Positions 8,578-17,693 of a stretch of DNA of 64,000 nucleotides are shown here, piece after piece. The number at the start of each line of letters is the position of its first letter. The first letter of the stretch is position 1. This DNA is from Hydrogenobaculum sp. 3684 (GTDB lineage: Bacteria > Aquificota > Aquificia > Aquificales > Aquificaceae). The translations under genes were made by a program, and so were the position numbers. The notes beneath the pieces are model-generated. The model was not told where the DNA came from and searched no databases. It saw nothing but the letters and a program-made list of their open reading frames with translations. The stretch is taken from positions 248,001-312,000 of the forward strand of contig NC_015557.1 in assembly GCF_000213785.1 (NCBI RefSeq), given 5' to 3'.

Positions 8578-9357
8578 TTATGGGGTGCTTATGTTGAGTA
8601 CACCCCAGCTATCTTTGTCGTTGTTTAGCATATACCCTTGTTTTATTGCTCTATCTACGTAATCTTTGGCTTTTATTATGGAAGCCTTTACGTCGTTTCC
8701 AATAGCTAAATAAGACGCTATAGAAGAAGCGTAGACACATCCTGTGCCATGTGTAGTTCTTGTTTGTATAAAATCCTTTTTTATTTCAAAGCTTTCTTCC
8801 ATACTTTTGTAAAAATCAACGCCTGGTTCATCTTCTCTATGTCCACCTTTTATAACTACGTGCCTTACTCCCATATCAAGAAAGATGTTTGCCGCTTGTT
8901 CTATATCCTTTTTAGTTTTTATATCAATGCCTGTTATAAAAGAGGCTTCTTTTATGTTTGGTGTTATGATGGTGGCTTTTGATACTATTAAATCTTTATA
9001 AAGTTCTAAGCTTTTAAAAAGAGGTGTATCGTTTTTGGAAAAAAGAGGTGTATCCAATACCACGTGTTCTGGTTTTAATGTGTCTATAGCTTTTGATATG
9101 AGCCTTATGGCGTTGTCATCTCCTACTACGCCTATTTTTACAACTTTAGGCTTTACATCTAGTATATCTATATGTTTTTTAATAATATCTGGTTCTAAAA
9201 ATATTACTTCTTTTACCCCTTTTGTATTTTGAATCACAAAAGAGGTGGTTATGCAAACCGGGTGAGCTCCTATACAAGTTATTGTCCTGGCATCCGCTAT
9301 AACTCCTGCCCCAGAGGTTTGGTCATATCCTGCAAACACAAGCACTATACTTTTCAT
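8578..9357 (-). CDS. thiD: Hydroxymethylpyrimidine/phosphomethylpyrimidine kinase ThiD
   Basis: ThiD phosphorylates hydroxymethylpyrimidine twice on the way to thiamine pyrophosphate. The 259-residue ribokinase-fold protein begins with FAGYDQTSGAGVIAD. It has TPNIKEA in the middle and the anion-hole/catalytic motif THGTGCVYASSIASYLA near residue 205. The ATG overlaps the lptB stop by 4 nt, so it is translated from the NosL-like/lptB mRNA. No thiamine riboswitch lies directly in front, as expected for an internal gene. Confidence 0.9.
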   Translation of the reverse strand: MKSIVLVFAGYDQTSGAGVIADARTITCIGAHPVCITTSFVIQNTKGVKEVIFLEPDIIKKHIDILDVKPKVVKIGVVGDDNAIRLISKAIDTLKPEHVVLDTPLFSKNDTPLFKSLELYKDLIVSKATIITPNIKEASFITGIDIKTKKDIEQAANIFLDMGVRHVVIKGGHREDEPGVDFYKSMEESFEIKKDFIQTRTTHGTGCVYASSIASYLAIGNDVKASIIKAKDYVDRAIKQGYMLNNDKDSWGVLNISTP

Positions 9358-10070
9358 AGCTCTATTTCATATCCTATGTATACTTCTCTTACTTTGTTGT
9401 TTTTTAACAAATCTTTTGGAGTCCCTTCTGCCAACACGCTCCCGTGGTTTATTATATAACCTCTATCTATCAATCTTAAAAGCTCAAAAACGTTGTGATC
9501 GGTGATGAGTATACCGATGTTTTTTTCTTTTAAATCTAAAAGCATTCTTTTTATATCTGAAATAGCCACTGGGTCTACTCCAGCAAACGGTTCGTCAAGC
9601 ATTATGTAAGATGGTTCTATCAAAAGGCATCTTGCCACCTCTAATTTTCTTTTCATACCACCGGATAATTCACCTGCTTTTTTATCTTTGTGCTCTAAAA
9701 GCCCAAAATGTTGAAGGAGTTCTTCAGATATATTTTGTGCATCTTTTTTGTTTTTGTATATAAAATCTGCAAACATAAGCATGTTGTCCCAGGTTGTTAT
9801 CTCTTCAAACAAAGAATGCTCTTGAGGCAAAAAAGAAAGACCAAACTTTGCCCTTTTGTAAGGTGGGTAATGGGTTACTTCTTGATCGTCTATTTTTATA
9901 GTTCCCTTATCAACTTTTATAAAACCAGAAATAGCATTAAATATTGTGGTTTTACCAGCACCGTTTGGACCCATAAGCCCTATTATTTCGCCTGGGTTTA
10001 TTTGTAACGATACATCAGATATTATAGGGTTGTTTTTGATGCTTTTAGAAATATTTGATACTTCTATCAT
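9354..10070 (-). CDS. lptB: LPS transport ABC ATPase LptB
   Basis: LptB is the ATPase that powers extraction of lipopolysaccharide by LptFG. The 238-residue protein has Walker A GPNGAGKTT, the Q-loop region FLPQEHSLFEE, the signature LSGGMKRKLE, Walker B YIMLDEPFAGVDP and the switch LITDHNV. The LptB-specific pattern DEPFAGVDPVAISDI and the terminal VREVYIGYEIEL support LptB over other ABC ATPases. It lies between the NosL-like gene and thiD. Confidence 0.88.
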   Translation of the reverse strand: MIEVSNISKSIKNNPIISDVSLQINPGEIIGLMGPNGAGKTTIFNAISGFIKVDKGTIKIDDQEVTHYPPYKRAKFGLSFLPQEHSLFEEITTWDNMLMFADFIYKNKKDAQNISEELLQHFGLLEHKDKKAGELSGGMKRKLEVARCLLIEPSYIMLDEPFAGVDPVAISDIKRMLLDLKEKNIGILITDHNVFELLRLIDRGYIINHGSVLAEGTPKDLLKNNKVREVYIGYEIEL

Positions 10071-10076
10071 AAAAAT

Positions 10077-10640
10077 CTATGTAAGCAATTTATCAAAGGT
10101 CTTTATTTCGTGGACGTTGTTTAACGCTGCAAAATCTTTGGCAGATTCTAAGGATGAAAATGCATATATGTCGTCGTTTATGCTGACGTAAAAAGCTTTT
10201 TTACCATCTATCCACTGCTTTGTTTGGAAGTCTTTTGTATAAATAGATTTGATGTTTTTATCTTTTATATTTAGCTTTCTGTAAGATATATAAAAATCCA
10301 TATCTTTAATAAATTTTAACATATCTTTAAAAGAGTCAAAATACATATATTTACCATCTAAGTAAATTTCTGTTATGGTGTTTAGGTGTGAATATACGAA
10401 AGCCCCACAAACGGGACATCTGTCTGATGTTCTTACCTCAGAAGGTTCTTTGTATGCGTTTTTTATATTGTAATATGTATAGATACCAAAAAAAGACATC
10501 AATATCACGGGGCCTAAAACAACCCAAACAACTTCAAACCATCTTACGTTTAACCTTGTAAGTGTTAGCCTATAAAAGCCATAAAGTATAAGTCCTATTT
10601 GTGCAAGCATTAAAAGCCATAATGGATTTACCTTTCTCAT
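10077..10640 (-). CDS. NosL-like membrane-anchored protein
   Basis: The 187-residue product has two N-terminal transmembrane helices (about residues 8-27 and 37-57). A soluble domain follows with CPVCGAFVYSHLNT, GKYMYFDSFKDMLKFI, TKQWIDGKKAFYVS and AKDFAALNNVHEIKTFDKLL. This order matches NosL, a copper-binding accessory lipoprotein of nitrous oxide reductase. No nosZ is present and the protein lacks a lipobox, so it is probably a NosL-family metal-handling protein with another client. It heads a unit with lptB and thiD. Confidence 0.65.
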   Translation of the reverse strand: MRKVNPLWLLMLAQIGLILYGFYRLTLTRLNVRWFEVVWVVLGPVILMSFFGIYTYYNIKNAYKEPSEVRTSDRCPVCGAFVYSHLNTITEIYLDGKYMYFDSFKDMLKFIKDMDFYISYRKLNIKDKNIKSIYTKDFQTKQWIDGKKAFYVSINDDIYAFSSLESAKDFAALNNVHEIKTFDKLLT

Positions 10641-10692
10641 ATCATATTAAATATAAAAATTTTTTGAATTTTTCAAGCTTTTATAATATATA

Positions 10693-10701
10693 TGATATAA
10701 T
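10693..10701 (+). promoter_or_regulatory. Extended -10 promoter for leaderless sapC-like mRNA
   Basis: TGATATAAT is a perfect extended -10 whose last base is 6 nt before the ATG at 10708, so transcription should begin at the start codon. The -35 region (TTTCAA, 10671-10676) is weak. Confidence 0.7.
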
Positions 10702-10707
10702 TGTTTT

Positions 10708-11415
10708 ATGTTAGGTATATACAACTATCCAAAAGTTATCAATACAATGGAGGATAAACCTTTAGGAATTTGCATGCCAAAAAACTACTCTTTTAGTAGA
10801 GATTTTACGATAGTACCGGTGGGCATGTCTGAGTTGGTTTATTTAGCGGCTCTTTATCCTGTTGTATTCGCTCATCATGAAGGTGTTTTTGCAGCGTTTG
10901 CTGTTTTAGGAGGCGATTCAAACCACTATCTCACAAAAGATGGCAAATGGAAGATAGACCATAAGCCAAGAGTGCTTGACTTTTATCCTTTTGGTGCTAT
11001 AAGGGATAGGGCTACCAACAACATAGTGGTCTTTTACGATAAGATGCCAGAAGAGTCTACCGAATGTGAGGACATAGAATTTATAAATGTGCTTGGTGAA
11101 GCCACAGAACATCTTCAAAGAATATCTCAAATGGCTGTTGGTTTTTATCAGGATTTTGAAGTAGCGGCAAATCTTATAAAAGAGATGCATGATCTTAAAA
11201 TCTTAAGACAAACAGATTTAGAGTTAAAAATAGACAACGATGAAAAGTTTATTATAGAAGGTGCAGTGATGCCAGACCCTGGTGTGCTTCTTGGTATCTC
11301 TCCGGAGAAACTTTACGATCTTACAAGAAGAGGTGTTACACCTGTAATATACAACGTTGCATCTTCTCTTATGAATGTGGAATTTATAAGATATTTAAAG
11401 AAGATGGGCGGTTGA
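10708..11415 (+). CDS. SapC-family protein
   Basis: This 235-residue protein resembles the SapC family, named for a Campylobacter S-layer-associated protein. Family-like features include YPVVFAHHEGVFAAFAVLG near residue 50, KWKIDHKPRVLDFYPF, and alternating helices in the C-terminal half. No signal peptide is evident. It is followed after one base by the glycosyltransferase-methyltransferase fusion, which suggests a cell-surface glycan or S-layer role. Function is unproven. Confidence 0.65.
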   Translation: MLGIYNYPKVINTMEDKPLGICMPKNYSFSRDFTIVPVGMSELVYLAALYPVVFAHHEGVFAAFAVLGGDSNHYLTKDGKWKIDHKPRVLDFYPFGAIRDRATNNIVVFYDKMPEESTECEDIEFINVLGEATEHLQRISQMAVGFYQDFEVAANLIKEMHDLKILRQTDLELKIDNDEKFIIEGAVMPDPGVLLGISPEKLYDLTRRGVTPVIYNVASSLMNVEFIRYLKKMGG

Positions 11416-11416
11416 T

Positions 11417-13615
11417 ATGGAAATAATCAGAGTAAAAAAAACATTTAAACAGCCCTACGCTGGTGGTGCAGATTTTCATACATTCATGGAAAAAAGCAGA
11501 TATGTGATAGCTCGTGACCTAATGGCGCAGCTTCCAAGAGATAACTATGAACAAACGAAGGTGCCAGAGCTTCCTAAAGAATACTACGGTGAAGATTTAA
11601 ACGGAAAAAGTCTACTCATTTTAAACTTATTTGCTCTTGGTGACTCTTTAATGTTTACACCAATCTTAAAGCATCTTAAAATGAAGTATCCTAAAAGCTA
11701 CATAATAATGGAAACAAGGCAGGGGTATAATTTGTTGGAAGGCAACCCTTATGTGGATGAGTTTATATATACCCCAGTTCCTTACACAAGGTTTAAAGAA
11801 GTAGATTATTATACAGACTGCTACGAATACGTTGGATCTTATTTCTACAACTATATGAACCTTGTAGATTTTTGGGCAGCCAAGCTAAGACAGTTTGATA
11901 TAAAAGACAAAGACCCGGTTGTAGTACCAAAACAAGAAGCAATAGATTATATGAAACCCATCATTCAAAAGATAAGAGATGAGAATCCTGGTAAAAAGAT
12001 AATAATGGCACACATGGTAGCTTCATCTATACATAGAAGTTTACCTCCTTATCTTGTATCAAAAATAATAGACAAAATGAAGGATGAGTATGTTTTTATT
12101 ACCGCTCATCCAAAATGGGAAGCCCCAGCTGTAGATATATCAAAAGAGCTTTACATGATGGATGTGGAGAATTTATCCCCTTACATGGAAAAACCCCAGT
12201 ATCTTGTAGCGGCAATTCAAGAAGTAGATGGAGTTATATCTGCCGATACAGTTGTACCACACATAGCAGCAGCCCTTAAAAAACCATGTGTAGTAATATC
12301 TGGTGGTGTAGCCCCAGAAGCCCAGCATTTTCCTAAAATGAGCTATACCACATCTCAGCCAGTGTATGCCAAATATCTTGGCAATACATGTTCTGCCCCT
12401 TGTATTATGCACGCTATAGCAGGACCTTGTCAGGAAGCCCAAATAAAACAAAAATTTTATAGCCCTTGTTTTGATAACATAGATGTAGATGAAGTTGTTT
12501 CCAAGTTTAAAACTATAGTCCATTATATAGAAAATCCGGATAAAGATGTACCTACCGAGTGTCCAATATGTAAAGAAACAAATATATATTTTGAAGAGAT
12601 AGAAAAATCTTGGGGTTATAGGCTGTGGGAATGTAGCGTTTGTGGTTCTATATTCTCTTTGCCAAGAAAAGCGGAAAAAACTTTAGATGATATAATAAAC
12701 AAGGAACAGTTAAAAGCTTTTTACGATACAAAGGATATAGAAGATCTTGATAATCTTGACAATAAAGAAAAACTTGGCATTACCAATATCTTTACCATAT
12801 ACACCTATCCTACTATAAGAGCTTTGCTGGATGTAGAGCCCACACTGAAAGGCAAAAAAATGCTTGATATAGGTTTTAACAGCGGTAAGCTTTTAGCTGT
12901 AGCCCACGAACTTTTAAACTTAGATGTATATGGAGTAGAGCGCTCAGAAAACCAAGCAGAAAAGGTTAAAAAAGCTCTTAAAGATATAAACATAGATATT
13001 GCTAAAGCCCTAGATCATAAATATATTAAAAACCTAAAACAAAAATGGGGAAGCTTTGGTATTGTGATTTTAGAAAATATAATAGGAAACTTGGAATACC
13101 CGTACGAGTTTTTTGAAGCTGTTAAAGATTTGATAGAAGAAGATGGAGTAGCTATATTTACATTTCCTAACAAAGATAGACCTTATATAAAAGTTAGAAA
13201 AGGTTTAGATTGGTCTGTGGAAGACAATGATTATAAGTATACTCTTAATAGAGTAAGCGCAAGAGGTTTAGAGATAGCACTTAAGAAAGTTGGATTTGGC
13301 TATACATATGCTAACGCCACCCTGCTTTTCCCGGGTGATATAGTACAAATTATGGGTCCACCTCCAGTGTTGACTTTAAATACCGGCAACAACCAGCAAA
13401 TGAACATAAACCCAGCTGGCATGGAGACATATATTTATAACTATATGAAACCCATATTTAACGCTTTTTCCCTACATGGTCAATTTGGTATAGTGCTAGC
13501 TTCTAAAAAGCCTATAAACAACTATTGGTTTAAAAGGCTTGATGTATTGTGGGAACTTATTCAAACAAACGTTATGAGAAGAGAATATATAGTAAATACA
13601 TATTTAGAGCGATGA
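11417..13615 (+). CDS. Fusion protein: GT9-like glycosyltransferase and SAM methyltransferase
   Basis: The 732-residue product joins two enzymes. Residues about 55-370 look like a heptosyltransferase-type (GT9) glycosyltransferase, with LILNLFALGDSLMFTPILK and a late ISADTVVPHIAAALKKPCVV segment typical of the nucleotide-sugar site. A treble-Cys ribbon (C382, C385, C406, C409) follows. Then comes a class I methyltransferase domain with LDIGFNSG at 483-490. Zinc-ribbon methyltransferases often modify sugars. It is translationally coupled to the SdhB-like gene (ATGA). Confidence 0.75.
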   Translation: MEIIRVKKTFKQPYAGGADFHTFMEKSRYVIARDLMAQLPRDNYEQTKVPELPKEYYGEDLNGKSLLILNLFALGDSLMFTPILKHLKMKYPKSYIIMETRQGYNLLEGNPYVDEFIYTPVPYTRFKEVDYYTDCYEYVGSYFYNYMNLVDFWAAKLRQFDIKDKDPVVVPKQEAIDYMKPIIQKIRDENPGKKIIMAHMVASSIHRSLPPYLVSKIIDKMKDEYVFITAHPKWEAPAVDISKELYMMDVENLSPYMEKPQYLVAAIQEVDGVISADTVVPHIAAALKKPCVVISGGVAPEAQHFPKMSYTTSQPVYAKYLGNTCSAPCIMHAIAGPCQEAQIKQKFYSPCFDNIDVDEVVSKFKTIVHYIENPDKDVPTECPICKETNIYFEEIEKSWGYRLWECSVCGSIFSLPRKAEKTLDDIINKEQLKAFYDTKDIEDLDNLDNKEKLGITNIFTIYTYPTIRALLDVEPTLKGKKMLDIGFNSGKLLAVAHELLNLDVYGVERSENQAEKVKKALKDINIDIAKALDHKYIKNLKQKWGSFGIVILENIIGNLEYPYEFFEAVKDLIEEDGVAIFTFPNKDRPYIKVRKGLDWSVEDNDYKYTLNRVSARGLEIALKKVGFGYTYANATLLFPGDIVQIMGPPPVLTLNTGNNQQMNINPAGMETYIYNYMKPIFNAFSLHGQFGIVLASKKPINNYWFKRLDVLWELIQTNVMRREYIVNTYLER

Positions 13616-14262
13616 AGATAAGGCTTAAGATAAAAAGACAAGATAGGTTTGAAACTTACGAAGTGCCCTACAAAGAGGGTATGACGCTTTTAGACGCTTT
13701 AAAGTATATAAAAGAGTATATAGATCCTTCTTTGGCTTTTAGACAGTTTTGCGGTGCTGGTATATGTGGTACTTGCGCTATAAACGTTAATGGTTTTCCT
13801 AAGCTTATCTGTAAAGAACAGGCATTATCCTATGCTTTAGATGAGAATCCAACGCTTTTGGAACCTTTAAACAACGCTGAAGTTGTAAAAGATTTGGTAA
13901 TAGATACCTCAAATATGTCTTATAGAATAAAAGCTTATAAAGCTTGGATAACCCCCATTGAAACCAATTTAAAGATAGATCAAGAGCTTAGTAAGAAAAT
14001 AGAGGAATCATCTGATTGCATACTTTGTTATGCTTGTCAGAGCTTTTGTCCAGAAGTAGCTGATAAAGATTATGCAGGACCGCTGTTTTTTGCCAAACTC
14101 TATAGACTCTTTATAGACCCAAGAGACCGTGAGCACGGTATTAGGCTTTTAGAAGCAAAAGATAGCCTTATACTTCACTGTCTTTCTTGCAACAAGTGTA
14201 ACAACGCATGTCCTAAAGAGGTAAAACCTGCTACTTTGATAAGGGAGCTGCTTAATAGTTGA
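13612..14262 (+). CDS. SdhB/FrdB-like iron-sulfur protein
   Basis: The 216-residue product has the layout of a succinate dehydrogenase/fumarate reductase iron-sulfur subunit. An N-terminal [2Fe-2S] domain carries FCGAGICGTC plus a later Cys in KLIC. Two cluster motifs follow, CILCYACQSFCP and CLSCNKCNNACP. The second has an extra Cys at its fourth position, where the 3Fe-4S motif of ordinary SdhB has none, suggesting two [4Fe-4S] clusters. ATG 13612 was chosen because it overlaps the upstream stop. No flavoprotein or membrane subunit is adjacent. Confidence 0.8.
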   Translation: MKIRLKIKRQDRFETYEVPYKEGMTLLDALKYIKEYIDPSLAFRQFCGAGICGTCAINVNGFPKLICKEQALSYALDENPTLLEPLNNAEVVKDLVIDTSNMSYRIKAYKAWITPIETNLKIDQELSKKIEESSDCILCYACQSFCPEVADKDYAGPLFFAKLYRLFIDPRDREHGIRLLEAKDSLILHCLSCNKCNNACPKEVKPATLIRELLNS

Positions 14263-14732
14263 GTCAAGTTATATACCCAGGGACCTTCGATCCGCCTCAT
14301 TTAGGGCACCTTGATATAGTAAAAAGAGCCTCTTTTATATTCGATAAGGTATTTATAGCAATAGCGAAAAATCCTCACAAGAACCCAATGTTTGAAGCCG
14401 ATTTTAGGAAAAATCTTTTTGATAAAATACTAAAAGCAGAAAATTTAAAAAATGTCTATGTAGAGATTTTTGATACTACACTGGTTGAATATGCCAAATC
14501 AAAAGATATAAAGCTTGTGATAAGAGGTGTGAGGCTTTTTACGGATTTTGAGTACGAGCTTCAAATATCAATGAGTAATTATATACTGGGTGGTATTGAA
14601 ACACTTTTTATGATGCCAAGCCAAGAGCACATACATATAAGCTCCACCATCGTTAGGGATCTAATAAGATACAAAGCCTCTTTAAAAGGTTTTGTGCATC
14701 CTATTATAGAAAAAGATGTCCTTTTATCTTAA
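14259..14732 (+). CDS. coaD: Phosphopantetheine adenylyltransferase
   Basis: CoaD makes dephospho-CoA from 4'-phosphopantetheine and ATP. The 157-residue product begins with IYPGTFDPPHLGHLDIV, containing the HxGH nucleotidyltransferase motif. It also has KLVIRGVRLFTDFEYE and the ISSTIVRDL motif. The start is TTG at 14259, overlapping the preceding stop by 4 nt (TTGA). It is the last gene of the sapC-like unit. Confidence 0.92.
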   Translation: MSQVIYPGTFDPPHLGHLDIVKRASFIFDKVFIAIAKNPHKNPMFEADFRKNLFDKILKAENLKNVYVEIFDTTLVEYAKSKDIKLVIRGVRLFTDFEYELQISMSNYILGGIETLFMMPSQEHIHISSTIVRDLIRYKASLKGFVHPIIEKDVLLS

Positions 14733-14858
14733 AATATAAAATTTTTATAAAAATATTTGTTAAGCGTTATCTTTAAACAAACATATTGACTTTTCTTCTA
14801 TTTGGTGTCATTATATTATTAGAGTTTTATTTAGTTAGTATTAACTTGGAGGTTCGCT
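14733..14858 (+). promoter_or_regulatory. AT-rich intergenic region with promoter of the psr/sre-type operon
   Basis: A TTGACT -35-like hexamer lies at 14786-14791, with AT-rich -10 candidates (CATTAT 14809, TTATAT 14811) 17-19 bases downstream. A GGAGG Shine-Dalgarno precedes the ATG at 14859. An AT-only hairpin near 14735-14758 may be a weak coaD terminator. No sigma-54 or FNR site was seen. Confidence 0.4.
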
Positions 14859-17675
14859 ATGAACATTACGAGGCGTAGATTTCTAAAAGGAATGGCTGCA
14901 ACTGGTGCTGCTACGCTGGTTGGCAAAAAGTTACTAACTCCAGAACAGGCAAAGGCAATCCAAGCAAAAAACATCCAATACGCTTATAAACCAAACATAT
15001 GTAATTTTTGCGCAAATGCCTGTGGTATACAAGTAAGGGTTGCTTCTATCTCCGGTAAACCAAATAGACTTATGAAGATAGAGGGCAATATACATCATCC
15101 TTACAATAGAGGTGTTGCCTGTGCTAGAGGTCAAAGTGGTATATCTTACATATACGACAAAGACCGCATTAAAAAACCCCTTATAAGAATTGAAGGCTCT
15201 AAAAAAGGCGAGTGGAAATTTAGAGAAGCTTCTTGGCAAGAGGCTTTTAATTATATGATGAACAAGTTAAAAGATATAAAACCTTATGAAATGGCTCTTA
15301 TGGGAGGATGGCAAGGATGTGCTTTTTATGGTACTTATTTGCTTCCTTTTGTGGTAGCTGCTCAAATCCCAACGCTTTTTGGCTCTCCGATACAGCATTG
15401 TGTTGGTTCTGAGCATCTTGGTCTTCATACCGTGTTTGGCAACTACAATACCCACGATGAGGTGGTGTGTGATTACGATAGAGCAAAATATATATTGGCA
15501 GTAAGAAGCAACGGCTCTTTGGCCGGTATTTCCACTGGAAGAGCTCATAGGTTTGGAGCAGGCATTAAAAACGGTGCCAAAGTGGTGGTATTAGATCCAA
15601 GAGCATCGGAGCTTGCTGCCAAAGCGGATGAATGGATTCCCATAAGACCAGGCACCGACAACGCCTTTGCTTTGGCTATGCTTCATGTGATACTAAGAGA
15701 CCAAAAAGATGGAAAAGTACTTTACGATGAAGAAACCCTTAGATTTTTTACAAACGCTCCTTTTTTGGCTTATAAGGATGAAAAAGGAAATTTGCAACTA
15801 TTGTCTGATGTAGATAAAGACGGGGCTGTGGAGGCTTGGTACGTTTACGATGAACTTTCAAACTCTGTCCAGAAAGTATTTGGCTTTTACAATACAAACA
15901 AAATATCTAAAGACAACAAAGTATTGAAACCAGCTCTTTTTACAAAAAATCTCAATGTAAACGGTAAAAGCGTAAAAACTGTATTTGAGTATCTTATGGA
16001 TTATACGCAAAATTTTACACCAGAATGGGCTTCTAAGATAACCGATGTACCAGCATCTACCATAAGAAGAATAGCTATAGAGTTTGCCACTATGAAACCA
16101 GCCATAATAGAACCAGGGATTTACGACTCTAGGTATGAAAACACCATTCAATTAAGGAAAACATTGGCTATCATACAGGCTATAACAAGTGGATACGATA
16201 AACCAGGTACTTGGGTTACAGGCGGAAGTTACAAGATGCTTATAAATGACTTTTTTGAGTTTACCAAGAAAAATGGAAATAAGATCACCATTCCCGTAAA
16301 AGGATATCCAGATGTAGATATACCCGGCATACTTAGGGTATTGGATGTTGGTTTTAAATACTTTTTTAATCCAAAAGCTTGGACACATGGATATCCATCC
16401 GTACAATGGGCTTATTTGCAAACTGAACTTTCCAAAGGCAAAGAAGCAACCGTATTTCCTTTTATTACTGACAACGGTTTTTACGAATCTACCAAAAAAG
16501 AGGTTTTTTGGAACGGCCAGCCTTATCAAATAAAAGCTGTTTTTATATACGCCCTTAACTTAGTAAGAGGCGATGTGGAATCTCAAAGATGGAAAGAATT
16601 TTTAACAAATCTTGATTTGGTGGTGGGTTTTGATACTATGCCTTCAGATACCATGCTCTATGCAGATGTAATATTCCCAGATATTCCTTATATACTAAAA
16701 AAAGATGTTATTTTTGATATAAATACATCTCACGATTATAGTTTTGGCACGAGAGAAGCTGCTATGCCAAAAGACGGCGATGAAATGCACGCTTTAGATT
16801 TTATGTACATGCTATCAAAAGCCATGAATATACCTTGGCTTGATACGATAGCAGAGCTTTATCAGTACTGGAAGTGGGATAAAAAAGAGCTCAATCAAAA
16901 ATGCGAAGAATCTTGGAACAAATACGGCACCATAATACCAGCTATAAGAGAACTTCAGCTTAAAAACAAAGTAGCCCCTGAGCTAAAAAAATATAAAGGC
17001 ATATCGAAAACAGTACAAGAGTTGGAAGAAGAGATATCTAAAAAAGGTGTGATAACGGTGATGGATAGAGAAGAGCTTATGGCTAAATACTCTGTGCCAT
17101 GGCATCAACCAGTGCCTACTCCAAGTGGACGCATGGAAATCTATTCAAATATATTTGCCACACTTCAAAACATGTTTGGTTATAAGCCAAATTACGATCC
17201 TTTGATAGCATATATACCACCAAAATGGAAAGGTGATATAGCTCCAGAAGATGTAAAGCTTGAAGAAAACGAATTTTTTATAACACATGGTAAAGTACCA
17301 ATACAATCTCATACTTGTGCTGCTACAGTAGATAACCCTATATTAGTAAGCATAGGAAAGTGGAGAGAAGGTGTTTATTATGGTATATGGATTAACGAAA
17401 AAAAAGCTAAGTCTCTTGGTATAAAAGAAGGTGATGATATTTTGGTAATAAACGCTATGTATCCAAATTTAAAAGTAAAAGGCAAGGCTCATCTTACAAA
17501 ACTAATAAGACCAGATACGATATTTATACCGGCGGCTTTTGGAGCTTCTTCTAAAAAGCTAACATACGGCGGTGGTTTGGGAACTCCGTTAAATGATCTA
17601 ATACCCTATAGGCCAGAACCGGTTATAGGTGGATATAGAGCAAACGAATTTACTGTAAAAGTTGTGAAGGCTTAA
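14859..17675 (+). CDS. Tat-exported molybdopterin oxidoreductase, Psr/Sre-type catalytic subunit
   Basis: This 938-residue enzyme is the catalytic subunit of a CISM-type molybdoenzyme. It has a twin-arginine signal (ITRRRFLKG, residues 3-11) and a [4Fe-4S] motif C48, C51, C55, C88. The segment around C181 (IQHCVGSEHLG) is in the right place for a cysteine ligand to molybdenum. The C-terminal dinucleotide-binding domain includes IFIPAAFG. With the B and C subunits it should face the periplasm and reduce polysulfide or sulfur, as in Aquifex; tetrathionate, thiosulfate or arsenate cannot be excluded. Confidence 0.8.
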   Translation: MNITRRRFLKGMAATGAATLVGKKLLTPEQAKAIQAKNIQYAYKPNICNFCANACGIQVRVASISGKPNRLMKIEGNIHHPYNRGVACARGQSGISYIYDKDRIKKPLIRIEGSKKGEWKFREASWQEAFNYMMNKLKDIKPYEMALMGGWQGCAFYGTYLLPFVVAAQIPTLFGSPIQHCVGSEHLGLHTVFGNYNTHDEVVCDYDRAKYILAVRSNGSLAGISTGRAHRFGAGIKNGAKVVVLDPRASELAAKADEWIPIRPGTDNAFALAMLHVILRDQKDGKVLYDEETLRFFTNAPFLAYKDEKGNLQLLSDVDKDGAVEAWYVYDELSNSVQKVFGFYNTNKISKDNKVLKPALFTKNLNVNGKSVKTVFEYLMDYTQNFTPEWASKITDVPASTIRRIAIEFATMKPAIIEPGIYDSRYENTIQLRKTLAIIQAITSGYDKPGTWVTGGSYKMLINDFFEFTKKNGNKITIPVKGYPDVDIPGILRVLDVGFKYFFNPKAWTHGYPSVQWAYLQTELSKGKEATVFPFITDNGFYESTKKEVFWNGQPYQIKAVFIYALNLVRGDVESQRWKEFLTNLDLVVGFDTMPSDTMLYADVIFPDIPYILKKDVIFDINTSHDYSFGTREAAMPKDGDEMHALDFMYMLSKAMNIPWLDTIAELYQYWKWDKKELNQKCEESWNKYGTIIPAIRELQLKNKVAPELKKYKGISKTVQELEEEISKKGVITVMDREELMAKYSVPWHQPVPTPSGRMEIYSNIFATLQNMFGYKPNYDPLIAYIPPKWKGDIAPEDVKLEENEFFITHGKVPIQSHTCAATVDNPILVSIGKWREGVYYGIWINEKKAKSLGIKEGDDILVINAMYPNLKVKGKAHLTKLIRPDTIFIPAAFGASSKKLTYGGGLGTPLNDLIPYRPEPVIGGYRANEFTVKVVKA

Positions 17676-17693
17676 ATATTTTAGGAGGCTTTT

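Noticed and set aside
8578-10640. Thiamine riboswitch controlling thiD
   Set aside because: thiD overlaps lptB and is internal to the unit; nothing resembling a THI-box was seen upstream of the first gene.
16743-16760. TGGCACG followed by a GC at the sigma-54 spacing
   Set aside because: It lies inside the molybdoenzyme gene, the -12 half reads AAGC instead of TTGC, and no gene begins downstream.
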